DNA from: Pseudomonas fortuita
GTDB taxonomy: Bacteria > Pseudomonadota > Gammaproteobacteria > Pseudomonadales > Pseudomonadaceae
Assembly: GCF_026898135.2 (NCBI RefSeq)
Contig: NZ_CP114035.2
Location: forward strand, 723,501 to 787,500
DNA length: 64,000 bases
Direction of reading: 5' to 3'
Position numbers and translations under genes: made by a program. This document shows positions 17,318 to 25,950 of this stretch, piece by piece (the stretch's first letter is position 1; every line of letters starts with the position of its first letter). Under the pieces are notes generated by a model. It was not told the DNA's origin. It did not search any database and saw nothing but the letters and a program-made list of their open reading frames with translations.

Positions 17318-18183
17318 CAGTATCCAAGCAGTTGCATGTAAGAGGCGTATATTTCATCACCCCAGAGCACAGCAATCCACCCCGCAATCGCCAGATAAGG
17401 GCCAAAGGGGATCGCCGTACTCAGCGCATGCCGGCGCAAACGCAGCAGGCACACGCCTACCAGCGCCCCCACCACCGACGACAGCAGCAGCGTCAACGGC
17501 AGCACCTGCCAGCCGCCCCAGGCCCCGATCAGCGCCATCAGCTTGAAGTCGCCATAGCCCATGCCTTCCTTGCCGGTGACCAGCTTGAACACCCAGTACA
17601 CCGTCCACAGGCTAAGATACCCGGCCACCGCGCCCCACAACGCGTCAGCCAGTGGCACATACAGGCCGAAGGCGTTCACGATTAGCCCAAGCCACAGCAT
17701 CGGCAGCACCAGCACATCCGGCAGCAATTGGTGGTCCGCATCGATCAGGCTCAGGGCTAGCAGGCACCAAGTGAGCGGCAGTGCCAGCAACGCCTCGGCC
17801 GAAGCACCAAAGCGCCAGGCCACCACCAGCGACAGCAGCGCGCTGGCTATCTCGACCAGCGGGTAGCGCGGGCTGATACGGGCCTTGCAGGCTGAGCAAC
17901 GCCCGCGCAAGGCCAGGTAGCTGAGTACCGGAATGTTCTCCCACGCGCGAATCTGATGCGCGCAATGCGGGCAGCGGGATGCCGGCAGGCACAGGTCGAA
18001 GCGTTCGTGTCGCGCAAGCGGCAGCCCCAATACCTCTTGCGCCTCACGCTGCCATTGTCGCCCCAGCATGATCGGCAGGCGATACACCAGCACGTTGAGA
18101 AAGCTGCCCACCAGGAGGCCGAGCACCATGGCCAGGGTAAGGAAGTACGCCGGCTGCTCAGCCAGCAAAGTCCATAGAGTCAT
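17317..18183 (-). CDS. pilD: Prepilin peptidase / N-methyltransferase PilD
   Basis: The 288-residue bifunctional membrane enzyme cleaves prepilin leaders after Gly and methylates the new N terminus. The cytoplasmic zinc module has paired cysteines CPHC near residue 72 and CSAC near 97. Catalytic aspartates of the aspartyl protease are in [11 protein letters not shown] and in the GxGD motif [10 protein letters not shown]. Eight hydrophobic segments are visible. It would process all prepilins of this window (PilA, PilE, PilV, PilW, FimT-like). It begins two bases after the pilC stop. Confidence 0.96.
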   Translation of the reverse strand: MTLWTLLAEQPAYFLTLAMVLGLLVGSFLNVLVYRLPIMLGRQWQREAQEVLGLPLARHERFDLCLPASRCPHCAHQIRAWENIPVLSYLALRGRCSACKARISPRYPLVEIASALLSLVVAWRFGASAEALLALPLTWCLLALSLIDADHQLLPDVLVLPMLWLGLIVNAFGLYVPLADALWGAVAGYLSLWTVYWVFKLVTGKEGMGYGDFKLMALIGAWGGWQVLPLTLLLSSVVGALVGVCLLRLRRHALSTAIPFGPYLAIAGWIAVLWGDEIYASYMQLLGY

Positions 18184-18185
18184 GT

Positions 18186-19394
18186 TCAGATCAGGCTACC
18201 CAACTGGAAGATCGGCAGGTACATCGCCACCACCAGGCCACCCACCAGTAGGCCCAGTATCAGCACGATGGCCGGCTCCAGCAGGCTGGTCAACTGGTCC
18301 AGCGCCTGGCTGACCTGTTCCTCGTAATGGCTGGCGGCTTTTTCCAGCATCTGGTCCAGAGTGCCGCTGGACTCACCGATGGCCGTCAGCTGCACCAGCA
18401 ACGGTGGAAACAGCATCTCGCCTGCCATCGCCTGGTTCAGCCCTTGCCCATTGGCCATGCCCTGGCGCAGCCGCAGCACCGCCTGCTCATGCAGCTCGCC
18501 CCCGGTCACCCTGGCCACCGTGCCCAGCGCATCCAGCAACGGCACCCCGGCGCCGTACGACGTTGCCAGGCTACGCGCAAACCGCGCCAGCGCCGCCTCC
18601 CTCAGCAACTTGCCGAACACCGGCAAGCCCAGCACCCGCCGAGATATCCACAGGCGCGCTGGCGCATGCTGCCGGTACAGCTGGCGCACGGCCAAACCCA
18701 GCACCACCCCCATCACCAGCAACAGCGGCGCAAACCGGCTCAGCCCTGAGGACAAGTCGATCACCCACTGGGTAAATGCTGGCAACGCCGCGCCCATGCC
18801 CGAGAACATGCTTTCAAATTTCGGGATAACCTCCAGCAACAAGATCGCCGACACCCCCAGCCCGGTCAGCAACAGCAGCAGCGGATAGACCATCGCCTTG
18901 CGCACCTTCTTGTGCAGCGCCCGGCGCTGTTCCAGCATGCCCGCCAGTTGTTCCAGCTGCCGGTCAAGCGTGCCCGACTGCTCACCCACACGCACCAGGT
19001 TGCAGTACAGCGGGTCAAACCACGCCGGGTGGCGCTGCAACGCATCTGCCAGCCCAAGGCCCGAGGCCACATCCTGTTTCAATCTATCCAGCAACGCCGC
19101 CTGTGCCGCATCGCAACCACTGCGCCCCATCACTTCGAATGCCTGCAGCAGCGGCACCCCGGCCTTGAGCAAGGTCGCCAACTGCCGGCTGAAACCCGCC
19201 GGGTCCGCCTTCGCCCGCCGCTTCGGCAAACTGAATGTCAGCCCGCTGACTGGCCGCAAACTGGCCACCGTGATGCCCTGGCGAATCAGCCCGGCACGCA
19301 CATAAGCCGGGCTGCGCCCAGGTGTTTGGCCGCTGACCGGCGTGCCGTTCGCGTCTGTGCCGTGCCAGCTGTAGAGCAGTGAAGTTGACGTCAT
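18186..19394 (-). CDS. pilC: Type IV pilus inner-membrane platform protein PilC
   Basis: This 402-residue protein has two T2SSF domains: the first (about residues 70-195) starts FSRQLATLLKAGVPLLQAFEVM, and the second (about 270-395) contains FARSLATSYGAGVPLLDAL. There are three membrane helices, with the last segment ending VMYLPIFQLGSLI-like (VAMYLPIFQLGSLI). PilC is the platform on which the assembly and retraction ATPases act. The Met at 19394 is preferred, because the extra 76 in-frame codons upstream are proline-rich non-domain sequence. No pilB is present between pilC and pilA. Confidence 0.94.
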   Translation of the reverse strand: MTSTSLLYSWHGTDANGTPVSGQTPGRSPAYVRAGLIRQGITVASLRPVSGLTFSLPKRRAKADPAGFSRQLATLLKAGVPLLQAFEVMGRSGCDAAQAALLDRLKQDVASGLGLADALQRHPAWFDPLYCNLVRVGEQSGTLDRQLEQLAGMLEQRRALHKKVRKAMVYPLLLLLTGLGVSAILLLEVIPKFESMFSGMGAALPAFTQWVIDLSSGLSRFAPLLLVMGVVLGLAVRQLYRQHAPARLWISRRVLGLPVFGKLLREAALARFARSLATSYGAGVPLLDALGTVARVTGGELHEQAVLRLRQGMANGQGLNQAMAGEMLFPPLLVQLTAIGESSGTLDQMLEKAASHYEEQVSQALDQLTSLLEPAIVLILGLLVGGLVVAMYLPIFQLGSLI

Positions 19395-19604
19395 GCAAAG
19401 GTCCTTTTTCAGCCCCGGCGACAAGCCTGGAAACAGCTTGCCGCGTCCATGCCAGGGCGCGCGTCCATGATGCTCACTAGAGTAGTTCAGCGAAGATGAC
19501 GCCCAAGCGGGCAGGGGTGACAAAAGGTGTCTGTTCAGGCCTACTGCGCCGCTGCCGGTTGGGGCGCAACCCACCTCAATGTGTAAGCGAATCAAAAAGG
19601 AAAG

Positions 19605-20021
19605 ATGTTCATGAAAGGGCAACGCGGTATCACCCTGATCGAACTGATGATCGTTGTCGCGATCATCGGCATTCTGGCGACCATCGCCTTACCGATGTAC
19701 ACCAACCACCAGGCACGCTCCAAGGCCGCGGCCGGGCTGCTGGAAATCAGCGCGCTGAAGACGGCGATGGATTTGCGGTTGAATGACGGGAAAGACGTAG
19801 CGGCCGTGGCCGAACTGGGTGGCCAGCCGGCAACGGCGCATTGTGCGATTACCGCTAGCGGCAAGGCCGCAGATGGCAGCGGCAGCATTGCTTGCACGCT
19901 GGTGGATGCGCCGGCAAACGTGCTGGGCAAGGCACTGACCCTGACGCGTTCCGCCAGCGGCTGGGCGTGCACCACCGACATCGAGGAAGACCTGGCGCCC
20001 AAGGGGTGCAAGGGGGCTTGA
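19605..20021 (+). CDS. pilA: Type IV major pilin PilA
   Basis: The product has a leader (MFMKGQRG, or MKGQRG if translation begins at 19611, where the AAGGA ribosome site has better spacing) followed by [28 protein letters not shown]. Glu5 and the alpha1 helix are classical. Four cysteines in the C-terminal half (AHCAI, IACTL, WACTT, KGCKG) suggest two disulfides, including the terminal D-loop. It is divergent from pilC-pilD. It is the probable main fibre subunit, though the total length of 138 residues is slightly short. Confidence 0.88.
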   Translation: MFMKGQRGITLIELMIVVAIIGILATIALPMYTNHQARSKAAAGLLEISALKTAMDLRLNDGKDVAAVAELGGQPATAHCAITASGKAADGSGSIACTLVDAPANVLGKALTLTRSASGWACTTDIEEDLAPKGCKGA

Positions 20022-20092
20022 GGGCAGGGCAATAAACTAGCGGAAACAGGGGTTTGCGTTGCGGGTGTGAGCAGTGGTACGTTGCGCTACAC

Positions 20093-20168
20093 GCCGGTGT
20101 AGCTCAGTCGGTAGAGCAGCGCACTCGTAACGCGAAGGTCGCAGGTTCGATTCCTGTCTCCGGCACCA
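20093..20168 (+). tRNA. tRNA-Thr (CGT), integration target
   Basis: 76 nt with acceptor GCCGGTG/CTCCGGC (a T-T mismatch at pair 6-67), anticodon CGT at 20126-20128, T-arm GCAGG-TTCGATT-CCTGT and encoded CCA. Its last 21 bases plus one more are repeated exactly at 24098, marking a site-specific integration scar. Confidence 0.95.
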
Positions 20169-20169
20169 G
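20148..20169 (+). repeat. attL-like 22-bp direct repeat (tRNA-Thr 3' end)
   Basis: The sequence from CGATTCCTG to GGCACCAG is identical to 24098-24119. It lies in the T-arm and acceptor end of tRNA-Thr, the usual attachment core of tyrosine integrases. Confidence 0.85.
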
Positions 20170-20213
20170 AATCAGTTGGCCTATGGCGACTTCTCGCTAC
20201 CTGGCACCAATAG

Positions 20214-20239
20214 AAGCCCGCCTTGTGCGGGCTTTTTTG
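20214..20239 (+). terminator. Terminator after tRNA-Thr (inside element)
   Basis: AAGCCCGC-CTTGT-GCGGGCTT is followed by TTTT, 45 bases after the tRNA. It lies on the element side of the attachment repeat, so the element brought its own terminator. Confidence 0.85.
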
Positions 20240-20389
20240 TTCCCGCTTTTTTCCCCACGGATCTGCGTGTTTTTGACTTTATGGTCCGCAGTTTTCCACT
20301 TAGGGTTGCGCGTATTTTTAGATAATGGTTAGCTGTCGATCAGGTTCTTGCCAGTGTTTACGGGGTTAGAGCCGAATTTTTTCTAGATA

Positions 20390-21574
20390 ATGATTTTGCC
20401 GTTTAGAGATAATTTTGAGATGCCCTCGTTTTCTCACCACGACCTGCAGCTACTGAACCCATCCTTCGACTCGCCGCTGGTTGACGTTCTGGCCGAGCTC
20501 GAATTTCTGCGCAGGCTGAGGCTGGAAGGGGACACCCCACCTCAGGTGTTCTTTCAGTTGAAGGCGCTGTTCCACACGCTGGAGAGCCTGGGCTCTGCTC
20601 GAATCGAGGGCAACCACACCACACTGGCCGACTACATCGACAGCAAGGTCGAAGGGAAGGCCGAGAGCACCGATCAGTTGCTGGAAATTGCCAACATCGA
20701 GAAGGCGATGGATTACATCGAAGAGGTGATCAAGCCCGGTGCAGACCTGACAGAGCATACGATCCGAGAATTGCACGCCATGACCGTACTGGGGTTACGG
20801 CGTGAAGGCGATAGAACGCCAGGCGCCTACCGGGAAGGGGCGGTCAGGATCGCCCAGGCGGAGCATGTGCCTCCGGACGGTGTGCTGGTGGCGCAGTACA
20901 TGCAGGAGTTGGTCAGTTTCATCAATCGCGACGATTCCCCTAAATACGCGCTGATGAAGGTCGCCCTGGCGCACCACCGTTTCGGTTGGATTCACCCATT
21001 CGGCAATGGAAATGGGCGGGTGGTAAGGCTGCTGACCTATGCGCTGTTGATGAAGTACGGCTTCAACGTGAACACGGGTGGTCGGGTACTCAACCCCACA
21101 GCGGTGTTCTGCAATGACCGGGACAAGTACTACACCATGCTGGGGCTTGCCGATACTGGCACCACAGCAGGGCTGGAGGCATGGTGTACCTATGTGCTGC
21201 AGGGTATCCGCGACGAATTGGAGAAGGTGGACAAGCTCACCGACTATGGCTACCTCACGAAGTGCATTCTGCTGCCGGCGGTGAGTTTTGCACGCAGTCG
21301 GGAGTGGATTACCGCGACCGAGGAACAGATTCTGGTCAGCGTCATAAAGATGAAGGTCGTGAAATCGAGTGACATTGCTCAGGCACTCCCCGCGCTCACG
21401 GCTAACCAACGGACTTATCAGATCAAGAACCTGGTAGAGCAAGGCATGCTTCTGCCAATCAACCCAGGTTCGAGGCAATACACCCTTGGCTTTTCCAACA
21501 ATTATCTGGTGCGTGGGGTCATCAAGGCACTGAGGGAGCAGGGGTTCATTCCAGAGCCACTCGACAGGCCTTGA
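20390..21574 (+). CDS. Fic/DOC family protein with N-terminal inhibitory motif
   Basis: The 394-residue protein is a probable nucleotide transferase (AMPylator-type). The inhibitory motif S69-ARIEGN-75 (pattern S/TxxxEGN) precedes the Fic core, as in class II Fic proteins that carry their own antitoxin helix. The Fic motif is HPFGNGNGR at 202-210, followed by VVR: His, Phe, Asn and both Arg are present, but the metal-binding Asp/Glu is replaced by Asn206. A winged-helix-like C-terminal domain (residues 310-385) follows. The start could instead be the Met at 20420. It is the main cargo of the tRNA-Thr element. Confidence 0.85.
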   Translation: MILPFRDNFEMPSFSHHDLQLLNPSFDSPLVDVLAELEFLRRLRLEGDTPPQVFFQLKALFHTLESLGSARIEGNHTTLADYIDSKVEGKAESTDQLLEIANIEKAMDYIEEVIKPGADLTEHTIRELHAMTVLGLRREGDRTPGAYREGAVRIAQAEHVPPDGVLVAQYMQELVSFINRDDSPKYALMKVALAHHRFGWIHPFGNGNGRVVRLLTYALLMKYGFNVNTGGRVLNPTAVFCNDRDKYYTMLGLADTGTTAGLEAWCTYVLQGIRDELEKVDKLTDYGYLTKCILLPAVSFARSREWITATEEQILVSVIKMKVVKSSDIAQALPALTANQRTYQIKNLVEQGMLLPINPGSRQYTLGFSNNYLVRGVIKALREQGFIPEPLDRP

Positions 21575-22389
21575 ATAATCGCAAGGTCGGCACTAATTCA
21601 GCTTGAATTTGTCTCATTTCGTGAACATTAAGGCCCGAATGTAAGCACGATGCTCGAATATCCCACGTCCTGTGTGTCGCGAAAGAGCCGCAAGGCGGCC
21701 CGGCAATTTCTTGTTCCACCGCTGAACTGTGCCCTGCAACACAGTTCCCTCTCTCCACGAAATCCTTTCAAGATACTTCGGAACAGCTTTACAAAGCATG
21801 CGCAGCCGGGCAGTCGAACAGGTATCGCTACCCGGAGCATTGCCCCGTACCTGTTTGAGCCAACTGTCTTGCTCAATTTCTAAAAGCTAGCGCGATCCCT
21901 GTGGGAGCGGGCAAGCCCGCGAATGGCTGCAAAGCAGCCCCAATTAAGCCAGAAAACGTTAACTGACTGGTGTTAGGGCTTGCCCGCGAACACGGCTGGA
22001 GACCGTGCCATGCACCGAGATACTGACCTGCCGTACGCACGTATAAAAACAGTGCCAATACAATTTTCGTCTGCGACCCTGTGGTACGAGCCCTGAAAGC
22101 CCCCGGCAATGATTTTTGGTGTACTCCCCAAGCCGTTAGCTGGCACGTTCACTACCCAGGTGATGAACGTACGCATTCAACAGCTATCCTATACCTCCTG
22201 CCTCAAGCAACATTTCCTGGCGATATGTTCAAACTCTCTCTATGTCAGCGGGCTCAACACGAACAGGGACGGCTGCTGTCCTCGACGGAGGGCAGCGCTG
22301 GGTCGACAGCAGCCGGTCGCGACCGACTGACCGCTTTCGACCCATTGCAGCCGTTTAGACCAAGCAGTGCATGCCACGGCCTACGCTGC
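21575..22389. other. 815-bp stretch without a convincing gene
   Basis: Short open frames on both strands have no recognisable motif and no ribosome site. The stretch holds a REP-like pair at 21899-22015 (GTGGGAGCGGGCAAGCCCGCGAATGG and an imperfect inverted partner) and a TCGACAGCAGCCGGTCGCGACCGACTG stretch near 22290. It may be the remains of element genes between fic and the LysR gene. Confidence 0.5.
21899..22016. repeat. Imperfect REP pair inside the tRNA-Thr element
   Basis: CCTGTGGGAGCGGGCAAGCCCGCGAATGGC and the inverted GGGCTTGCCCGCGAACACGG lie about 60 bases apart. The repeats are of host type, so this part has been resident long enough to gain REPs or came from a related Pseudomonas. 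Confidence 0.7.
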
Positions 22390-23283
22390 TCACTGATCGG
22401 CCAAGCATAGATACTGATGCAACTGCTCTCCCAGAACCTCGAACGCCTGAGCGATCCTGTTAATTTTGCGCAGGTCGTTGTGCATTGCGATCCACACGTC
22501 TACCTCAAAGCCGAAATCGTGTGGCAGCACGTGTATGAGGTCGTGCGATTTTGCTATTTGCGTCGGGCAAAGTCCGAAGCCTAAGCCCGCTTTCAGAGCG
22601 GCCAGCTGAGCGAGGTGATGATCAGAGGCGATGGCGAAATGCTGGTCGGCATCGCACAGACCGGCTTCGACAAAACGACGCAAATCCGCTGAGCGTCTGT
22701 CCGGCCCGATCAGGGGCCGCTGGCGCAGCGACAGCAGGGAGGCTGGATTACCGTAGCGCTCCAGGCACCTGGCACTGGCATGGATGCCAATCCGCAAACT
22801 GCCGACACGCCGCACCGTGATATCAGCTTCGTTGGGCCGCATCAGCCGCACCGCAATATCCGATTGCAGCCTGGCGATGTCTTCAAGCGCGTCGCTTATG
22901 CTCAACTCAAGTTTGAGCCCGGCGTGTTCGTAATGGAAAGGGCGCAGCAGGCTAGGCAATACCTCGACGCCAAGCAACTCGCCACAGGTCAGCCGGACTG
23001 TACCGTGATCCATCGACGCTTCAGAGCTGGCCATGCGGTTGAAGGTTTGCGCAGCCAGATCCATGGCCTCCACATGCTCGATCAGGCGCTGCGCTCCGGC
23101 AGTAGGCGTCAGCCCTTGAGGTGTGCGGGTGAACAGACTCACACCGAGAGCGTGTTCAAGATGGTCAAGGCGCCGGCGCGCAGTGGCCTGGGCGATACCC
23201 AGCAACTTCGCCGCGCCGCTTAGGCTGCCAGAGCGCAACACGGCGAGAAATACACGCTGGCTTTCCCATTCAATACCGCTCAT
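22390..23283 (-). CDS. LysR-family transcriptional regulator
   Basis: This 297-residue regulator has an N-terminal winged helix (residues 5-65: ESQRVFLAVLRSGSLSGAAKLLGIAQATARRRLDHLE split over two helices) and a C-terminal effector-binding domain containing GLGFGLCPTQIA near residue 240. The helix has ATARRR where most LysR proteins have SAVSRQ/R, as in the subgroup that often regulates a divergent gene. The start at 23283 is chosen because the DNA-binding helix begins right after it. It is divergent from the GFA gene 105 bases away, its likely target. Confidence 0.88.
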   Translation of the reverse strand: MSGIEWESQRVFLAVLRSGSLSGAAKLLGIAQATARRRLDHLEHALGVSLFTRTPQGLTPTAGAQRLIEHVEAMDLAAQTFNRMASSEASMDHGTVRLTCGELLGVEVLPSLLRPFHYEHAGLKLELSISDALEDIARLQSDIAVRLMRPNEADITVRRVGSLRIGIHASARCLERYGNPASLLSLRQRPLIGPDRRSADLRRFVEAGLCDADQHFAIASDHHLAQLAALKAGLGFGLCPTQIAKSHDLIHVLPHDFGFEVDVWIAMHNDLRKINRIAQAFEVLGEQLHQYLCLADQ

Positions 23284-23387
23284 ACATTCTTGGCCAACAG
23301 TTGCTCCTAAATTGATCTTCTGCTCGAGCCCGTGAATAGCGATCATTCGCCCACATATTTCCGGGCGTCATTGTAAGGAACCAACGC

Positions 23388-23819
23388 ATGAGAATCACCG
23401 GTCAGTGCCGATGTGGGCAAGTCACCCTCGAGATCGTGGCGCAGCAATTGCCGCCGCTGTATGCCTGCCACTGTTTGAACTGCCAGCGCTGGAGCGGCAG
23501 TGCGTTTGGTCTGCACATGTTGAGCGCGGCTTCGGCTGTTCAGACGGTGGGCGAAACGGCGATCTTTGAGCATGAACACCAAGGTCAAACGTCTACCCAA
23601 CATGCCTGCGGCACATGTCATACCCGGCTGTTCAACGAGACCACGGCAGCCCCCGGCATGCGTGTGGTACGCGCCGGCATCCTGGATGGCTCTGAACGTT
23701 TAAAGCCAGTTGCGCATATCTGGACACGACGCAAGCAGCCATGGCTGGTGCTGCCGGCGACTATCGCGCAATGGCAGGAGAGCCCGACGCCCGAAGCATT
23801 CGCCGCCGCACTAGGGTAA
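23388..23819 (+). CDS. GFA-family (CENP-V-like) zinc protein
   Basis: The 143-residue protein has the full set of GFA cysteines: C7 and C9 (CRCG), C27, C29 and C32 (CHCLNC), and C74 and C77 (CGTCH), which bind two zinc ions. The family includes glutathione-dependent formaldehyde-activating enzyme, but many members have unknown substrates. It has an acceptable start in ACGCATG with an upstream AAGGA at good distance. Divergent transcription from a LysR regulator suggests inducible detoxification of an aldehyde or similar compound, which is an inference. Confidence 0.88.
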   Translation: MRITGQCRCGQVTLEIVAQQLPPLYACHCLNCQRWSGSAFGLHMLSAASAVQTVGETAIFEHEHQGQTSTQHACGTCHTRLFNETTAAPGMRVVRAGILDGSERLKPVAHIWTRRKQPWLVLPATIAQWQESPTPEAFAAALG

Positions 23820-24097
23820 TAGAGCTTGCTCCTTCATCAGTGAACGCGTGACTCGCCGCTTGGAAAACTCTCGGAGTTGACTACTTCCGCTTCGGGTCGA
23901 TAGCTGCCATCCGCGAGAGGCGTCTGAGGCGGCTTTTATGCATCGGTGGCAAAGCCCTTTGGCGGCTCTGCATAATTCCACTAGGGCTTTTATCACGACG
24001 GTCTGCAACCTAGAGATTGCTTAAGGATAACTCTAGGGATAGAGATCCTTAATCTGAGGAATAATAGCTATTAAATTCAAAGACTTCCGTAAAAATA

Positions 24098-24119
24098 CGA
24101 TTCCTGTCTCCGGCACCAG
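24098..24119 (+). repeat. attR-like 22-bp direct repeat (copy of tRNA-Thr 3' end)
   Basis: An exact copy of 20148-20169 in an AT-rich context with no other part of a tRNA around it. It marks the right end of the inserted element. Confidence 0.85.
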
Positions 24120-24160
24120 TAAACCGTTTCCAGCAGTCTATGACTGTCTATGAGACGCAC

Positions 24161-24196
24161 CACAAAGCCCGCCAGGCGCGGGCTTTGTGGTTTCTG
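24161..24196 (+). terminator. Strong terminator, probably the original one of tRNA-Thr
   Basis: A 13-bp stem CCACAAAGCCCGC/GCGGGCTTTGTGG with a 5-base loop and a TTTCT tail. It is placed 42 bases after the right attachment repeat, where a tRNA terminator would sit before the insertion. Confidence 0.82.
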
Positions 24197-24295
24197 TCTG
24201 GCGCGTTTTGCCTTTGGTATTCCGGCCTCGACAGCGAAGCCTGAGGCATCCAGGAAGGGACGACTCCCTGTCCCATTCAAGAAAAGGAAATCACC

Positions 24296-24537
24296 ATGTC
24301 CACACCTCGCTGGAATGAGTGGGCGATGGAGTGACGGTAGTCATTCAGGCCATTGTTTATATCCCACTGCTTTACATCATCCTGGTGCCATGGCTTTGTC
24401 TGGCGCTGGTCAAGTTTGGAAGGAATCTGTTCTTCCCAGGTTTTTTCCCAGCGATGGCCTCGACAGGCTGGCTGGTTGCTTCTGGGCTTATGAGCCTGGT
24501 AGTGCTGTTTGTGGTGGTTCGTAGCTTGCTCCGCTGA
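24296..24537 (+). pseudogene. Small membrane protein gene, probably frameshifted
   Basis: A good ribosome site (AAAAGGAAATCACC) precedes the ATG at 24296, which opens MSTPRWNEWAMEW and stops at a TGA after 12 codons. Adding one base at the stop (GAGTGACGG to GAGTGGACGG) joins it to the next frame, which runs VVIQAIVYIPLLYIILVPWLC, then RNLFFPGFFPAM, and a second helix VASGLMSLVVLFVVVRSLLR to 24537. The downstream frame alone could start at GTG 24319, but no ribosome site precedes it. It could be a two-helix membrane protein of unknown function inactivated by a one-base deletion. Confidence 0.55.
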
Positions 24538-25136
24538 TACGCGCGGATGGCTCGGCAGGCAGTTGCACCACGATGAGCGGGCTTCAGCGCAATCGATCGC
24601 TCAGGCTGAGCTTGATCCACCCAGTACCAATACCAGATCAGTATGGAAAGCCTGGTTCCGAGCCCATGCTGATCTTGAACAGCTGATTGTCGGCTTCCCT
24701 CGAGCAACTGCCTTGCTCCAGATCTAAGAGCTTGCACGACTCATACTGTGTATCAATTGTATTGCCCAGACTCCGAAGGCCTGCACAATCACTGTGAGAG
24801 CGGGCTTGTACCGTGAACACGGGCGAAGCCCGTGCCATCCACCACCTGACCCAACGCAACTAAACATGGTCCTATAACCCAAAGGCCAAACCACAGGCAG
24901 CTCCTGCTCCCCAGGGTGCAGCAACTACCTCTAGCACTTTTCCGCGCGCTGTGAATCCATAATCGGCAGTGTGGTGCCGGTTTTACCCGTTCTGAAGCTG
25001 ATAATCAGCAAAGTAATGCCGGTTTCTGTATCTTCTAGAACGCTTCACGCCGGCCCCTATTGGGCATCTGCGCATCAAGGAGTCGTTGGCAGGCCTTCAG
25101 CCAAGTCGGAACTAGGCTTTCGCGCAAGCTGAGGTC
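24538..25136. other. 600-bp stretch without a convincing gene
   Basis: No open frame with a plausible start and motif was found. It contains a degenerate REP-like sequence (GAGAGCGGGCTTGTACCGTG with ACACGGGCGAAGCCCGTG, 24791-24840). Near 24700 a stretch GAGCAACTGCCTTGCTCCAG...TCTAAGAGC resembles 21859-21890 inside the tRNA-Thr element, hinting at shared ancestry of the two regions. Confidence 0.45.
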
Positions 25137-25214
25137 GTGGACAGGACGAACGAACTTCTTGAGTACGCCGTGAATAATCTGGATAAGCGACTCGTGGAGT
25201 GGGGACTGCGATGA
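25137..25214 (+). pseudogene. 3' fragment of an upstream gene coupled to the HipB-like gene
   Basis: From GTG 25137 the frame reads VDRTNELLEYAVNNLDKRLV and ends WGLR, with its TGA overlapping the ATG of the next gene (ATGA). The frame is open for 8 more codons upstream, to a TAG. The helical sequence and the coupled stop look like the C-terminal end of a real protein whose 5' part has been lost. A short complete peptide is the alternative. Confidence 0.35.
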
Positions 25215-25681
25215 AAAAACTACAGCCTGAAGAGCGCGCCCAGCTCGTAGAGGATATCGTCAAGCGCAACGCGGCGGGGCTCGATCCCATTGGGGCATCC
25301 ATCCGCCGTCTGCGGCTCGAAGTCACCGGGCTTGACCAAGAGACCTTCGCGGCCATGTGCAAGATTTCCACGAAAAGCCTGTATGAATTGGAAAGCGGGA
25401 AGTCGAATCCGAAGCTCAGCACTTTGGATGCCGTGCTGCGCCTCTTTGGCGTGCGGATGGGTATGGTGATGACGGCTATAGATAAGCCCACTGCAACGCT
25501 CGTCGGCAACAATGCTGGCCAGTTGCAGGCGGGTGGGCCAATCGCTGTGGCCGCGCCGCTGGCTGGTTCCCACGTGGTGGCCGGACCGAAAAGAGGGAAA
25601 AGCCCTGCAGCGGTCAAAGCGAAGAAGGCAGTGTCGAGGCCGCCATCGCCACGGGCACGGAAAAGCAGTCAGGAAAAGTGA
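25211..25681 (+). CDS. XRE/HipB-like transcriptional regulator, orphan
   Basis: The 156-residue protein has a Cro/CI helix-turn-helix at about residues 35-88 (IRRLRLEVTGLDQETFAAM, ISTKSLYELESGKSNPKLS, TLDAVLRLFGVRMGMV) similar to HipB. The C-terminal 60 residues are Ala/Pro/Lys/Arg-rich and probably disordered. No HipA kinase or other toxin gene lies next to it, so it is an orphan or has replaced its partner. The start at 25211 has GGGG six bases upstream and overlaps the stop of the preceding fragment. Confidence 0.8.
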   Translation: MKKLQPEERAQLVEDIVKRNAAGLDPIGASIRRLRLEVTGLDQETFAAMCKISTKSLYELESGKSNPKLSTLDAVLRLFGVRMGMVMTAIDKPTATLVGNNAGQLQAGGPIAVAAPLAGSHVVAGPKRGKSPAAVKAKKAVSRPPSPRARKSSQEK

Positions 25682-25840
25682 GATTGATGTGGGATGCAAA
25701 TAAAGTCTCATCTCATTTTCCTATAAGGATTTGTCACCGACGCGAAGACAGCTGCTTCGGCGCCGTTCGTACATTATTCAGAGACTTTTCCTACAACTTC
25801 CATACTTGCCCCGCCAAGCAATGTGAGGCTAAATCTCTGC

Positions 25841-25931
25841 GTCACGGTAAATCCCGTGACCGGGCGTAGGAACCCGTTGGTAAACTTGGCGCATGCACTA
25901 GGCGCCCCTGCACCACAGCTGGCGCTTTTTT
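25841..25931 (+). ncRNA. Structured phage-type leader RNA, copy 1 (C4-like)
   Basis: The element starts with a perfect 7-bp hairpin GTCACGG-TAAATC-CCGTGAC (25841-25860). A second hairpin CGGG-CGTAGGAA-CCCG (25861-25876) follows. After TTGGTAAACTT come GGCGC (25888), GCGCC (25902) and GGCGC (25921) followed by TTTTTT. The middle GCGCC can pair with either flank, which would give alternative anti-terminator and terminator forms. A second element at 26693 shows the same layout with different but matching stems. The layout resembles C4/CI-type antisense RNA leaders of P1/P4-like phages; this identity is an inference. Confidence 0.55.
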
Positions 25932-25950
25932 GTGTCTGCCGTGCTGTGTC

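Larger units (their letters stand above)
20148..24119 (+). mobile_element. 4-kb element inserted at tRNA-Thr, no integrase (remnant island)
   Basis: The DNA between the two 22-bp repeats carries a Fic protein, a LysR regulator divergent from a GFA-family gene, long non-coding AT-richer stretches and a REP remnant. The direct repeat of a tRNA 3' end is the hallmark of a tRNA-integrating element. No integrase, excisionase, replication or mobilisation gene is visible inside, so it looks like a decayed or internally deleted island. The right-hand terminator (24161) is probably the original tRNA-Thr terminator pushed away by the insertion. Confidence 0.72.

Noticed and set aside
19395..19604. Possible pilB remnant or N-terminal extension of pilC
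   Set aside because: The in-frame upstream codons are proline-rich, with no ATPase or PilC similarity; the region is read as the pilA/pilC intergenic promoter region.
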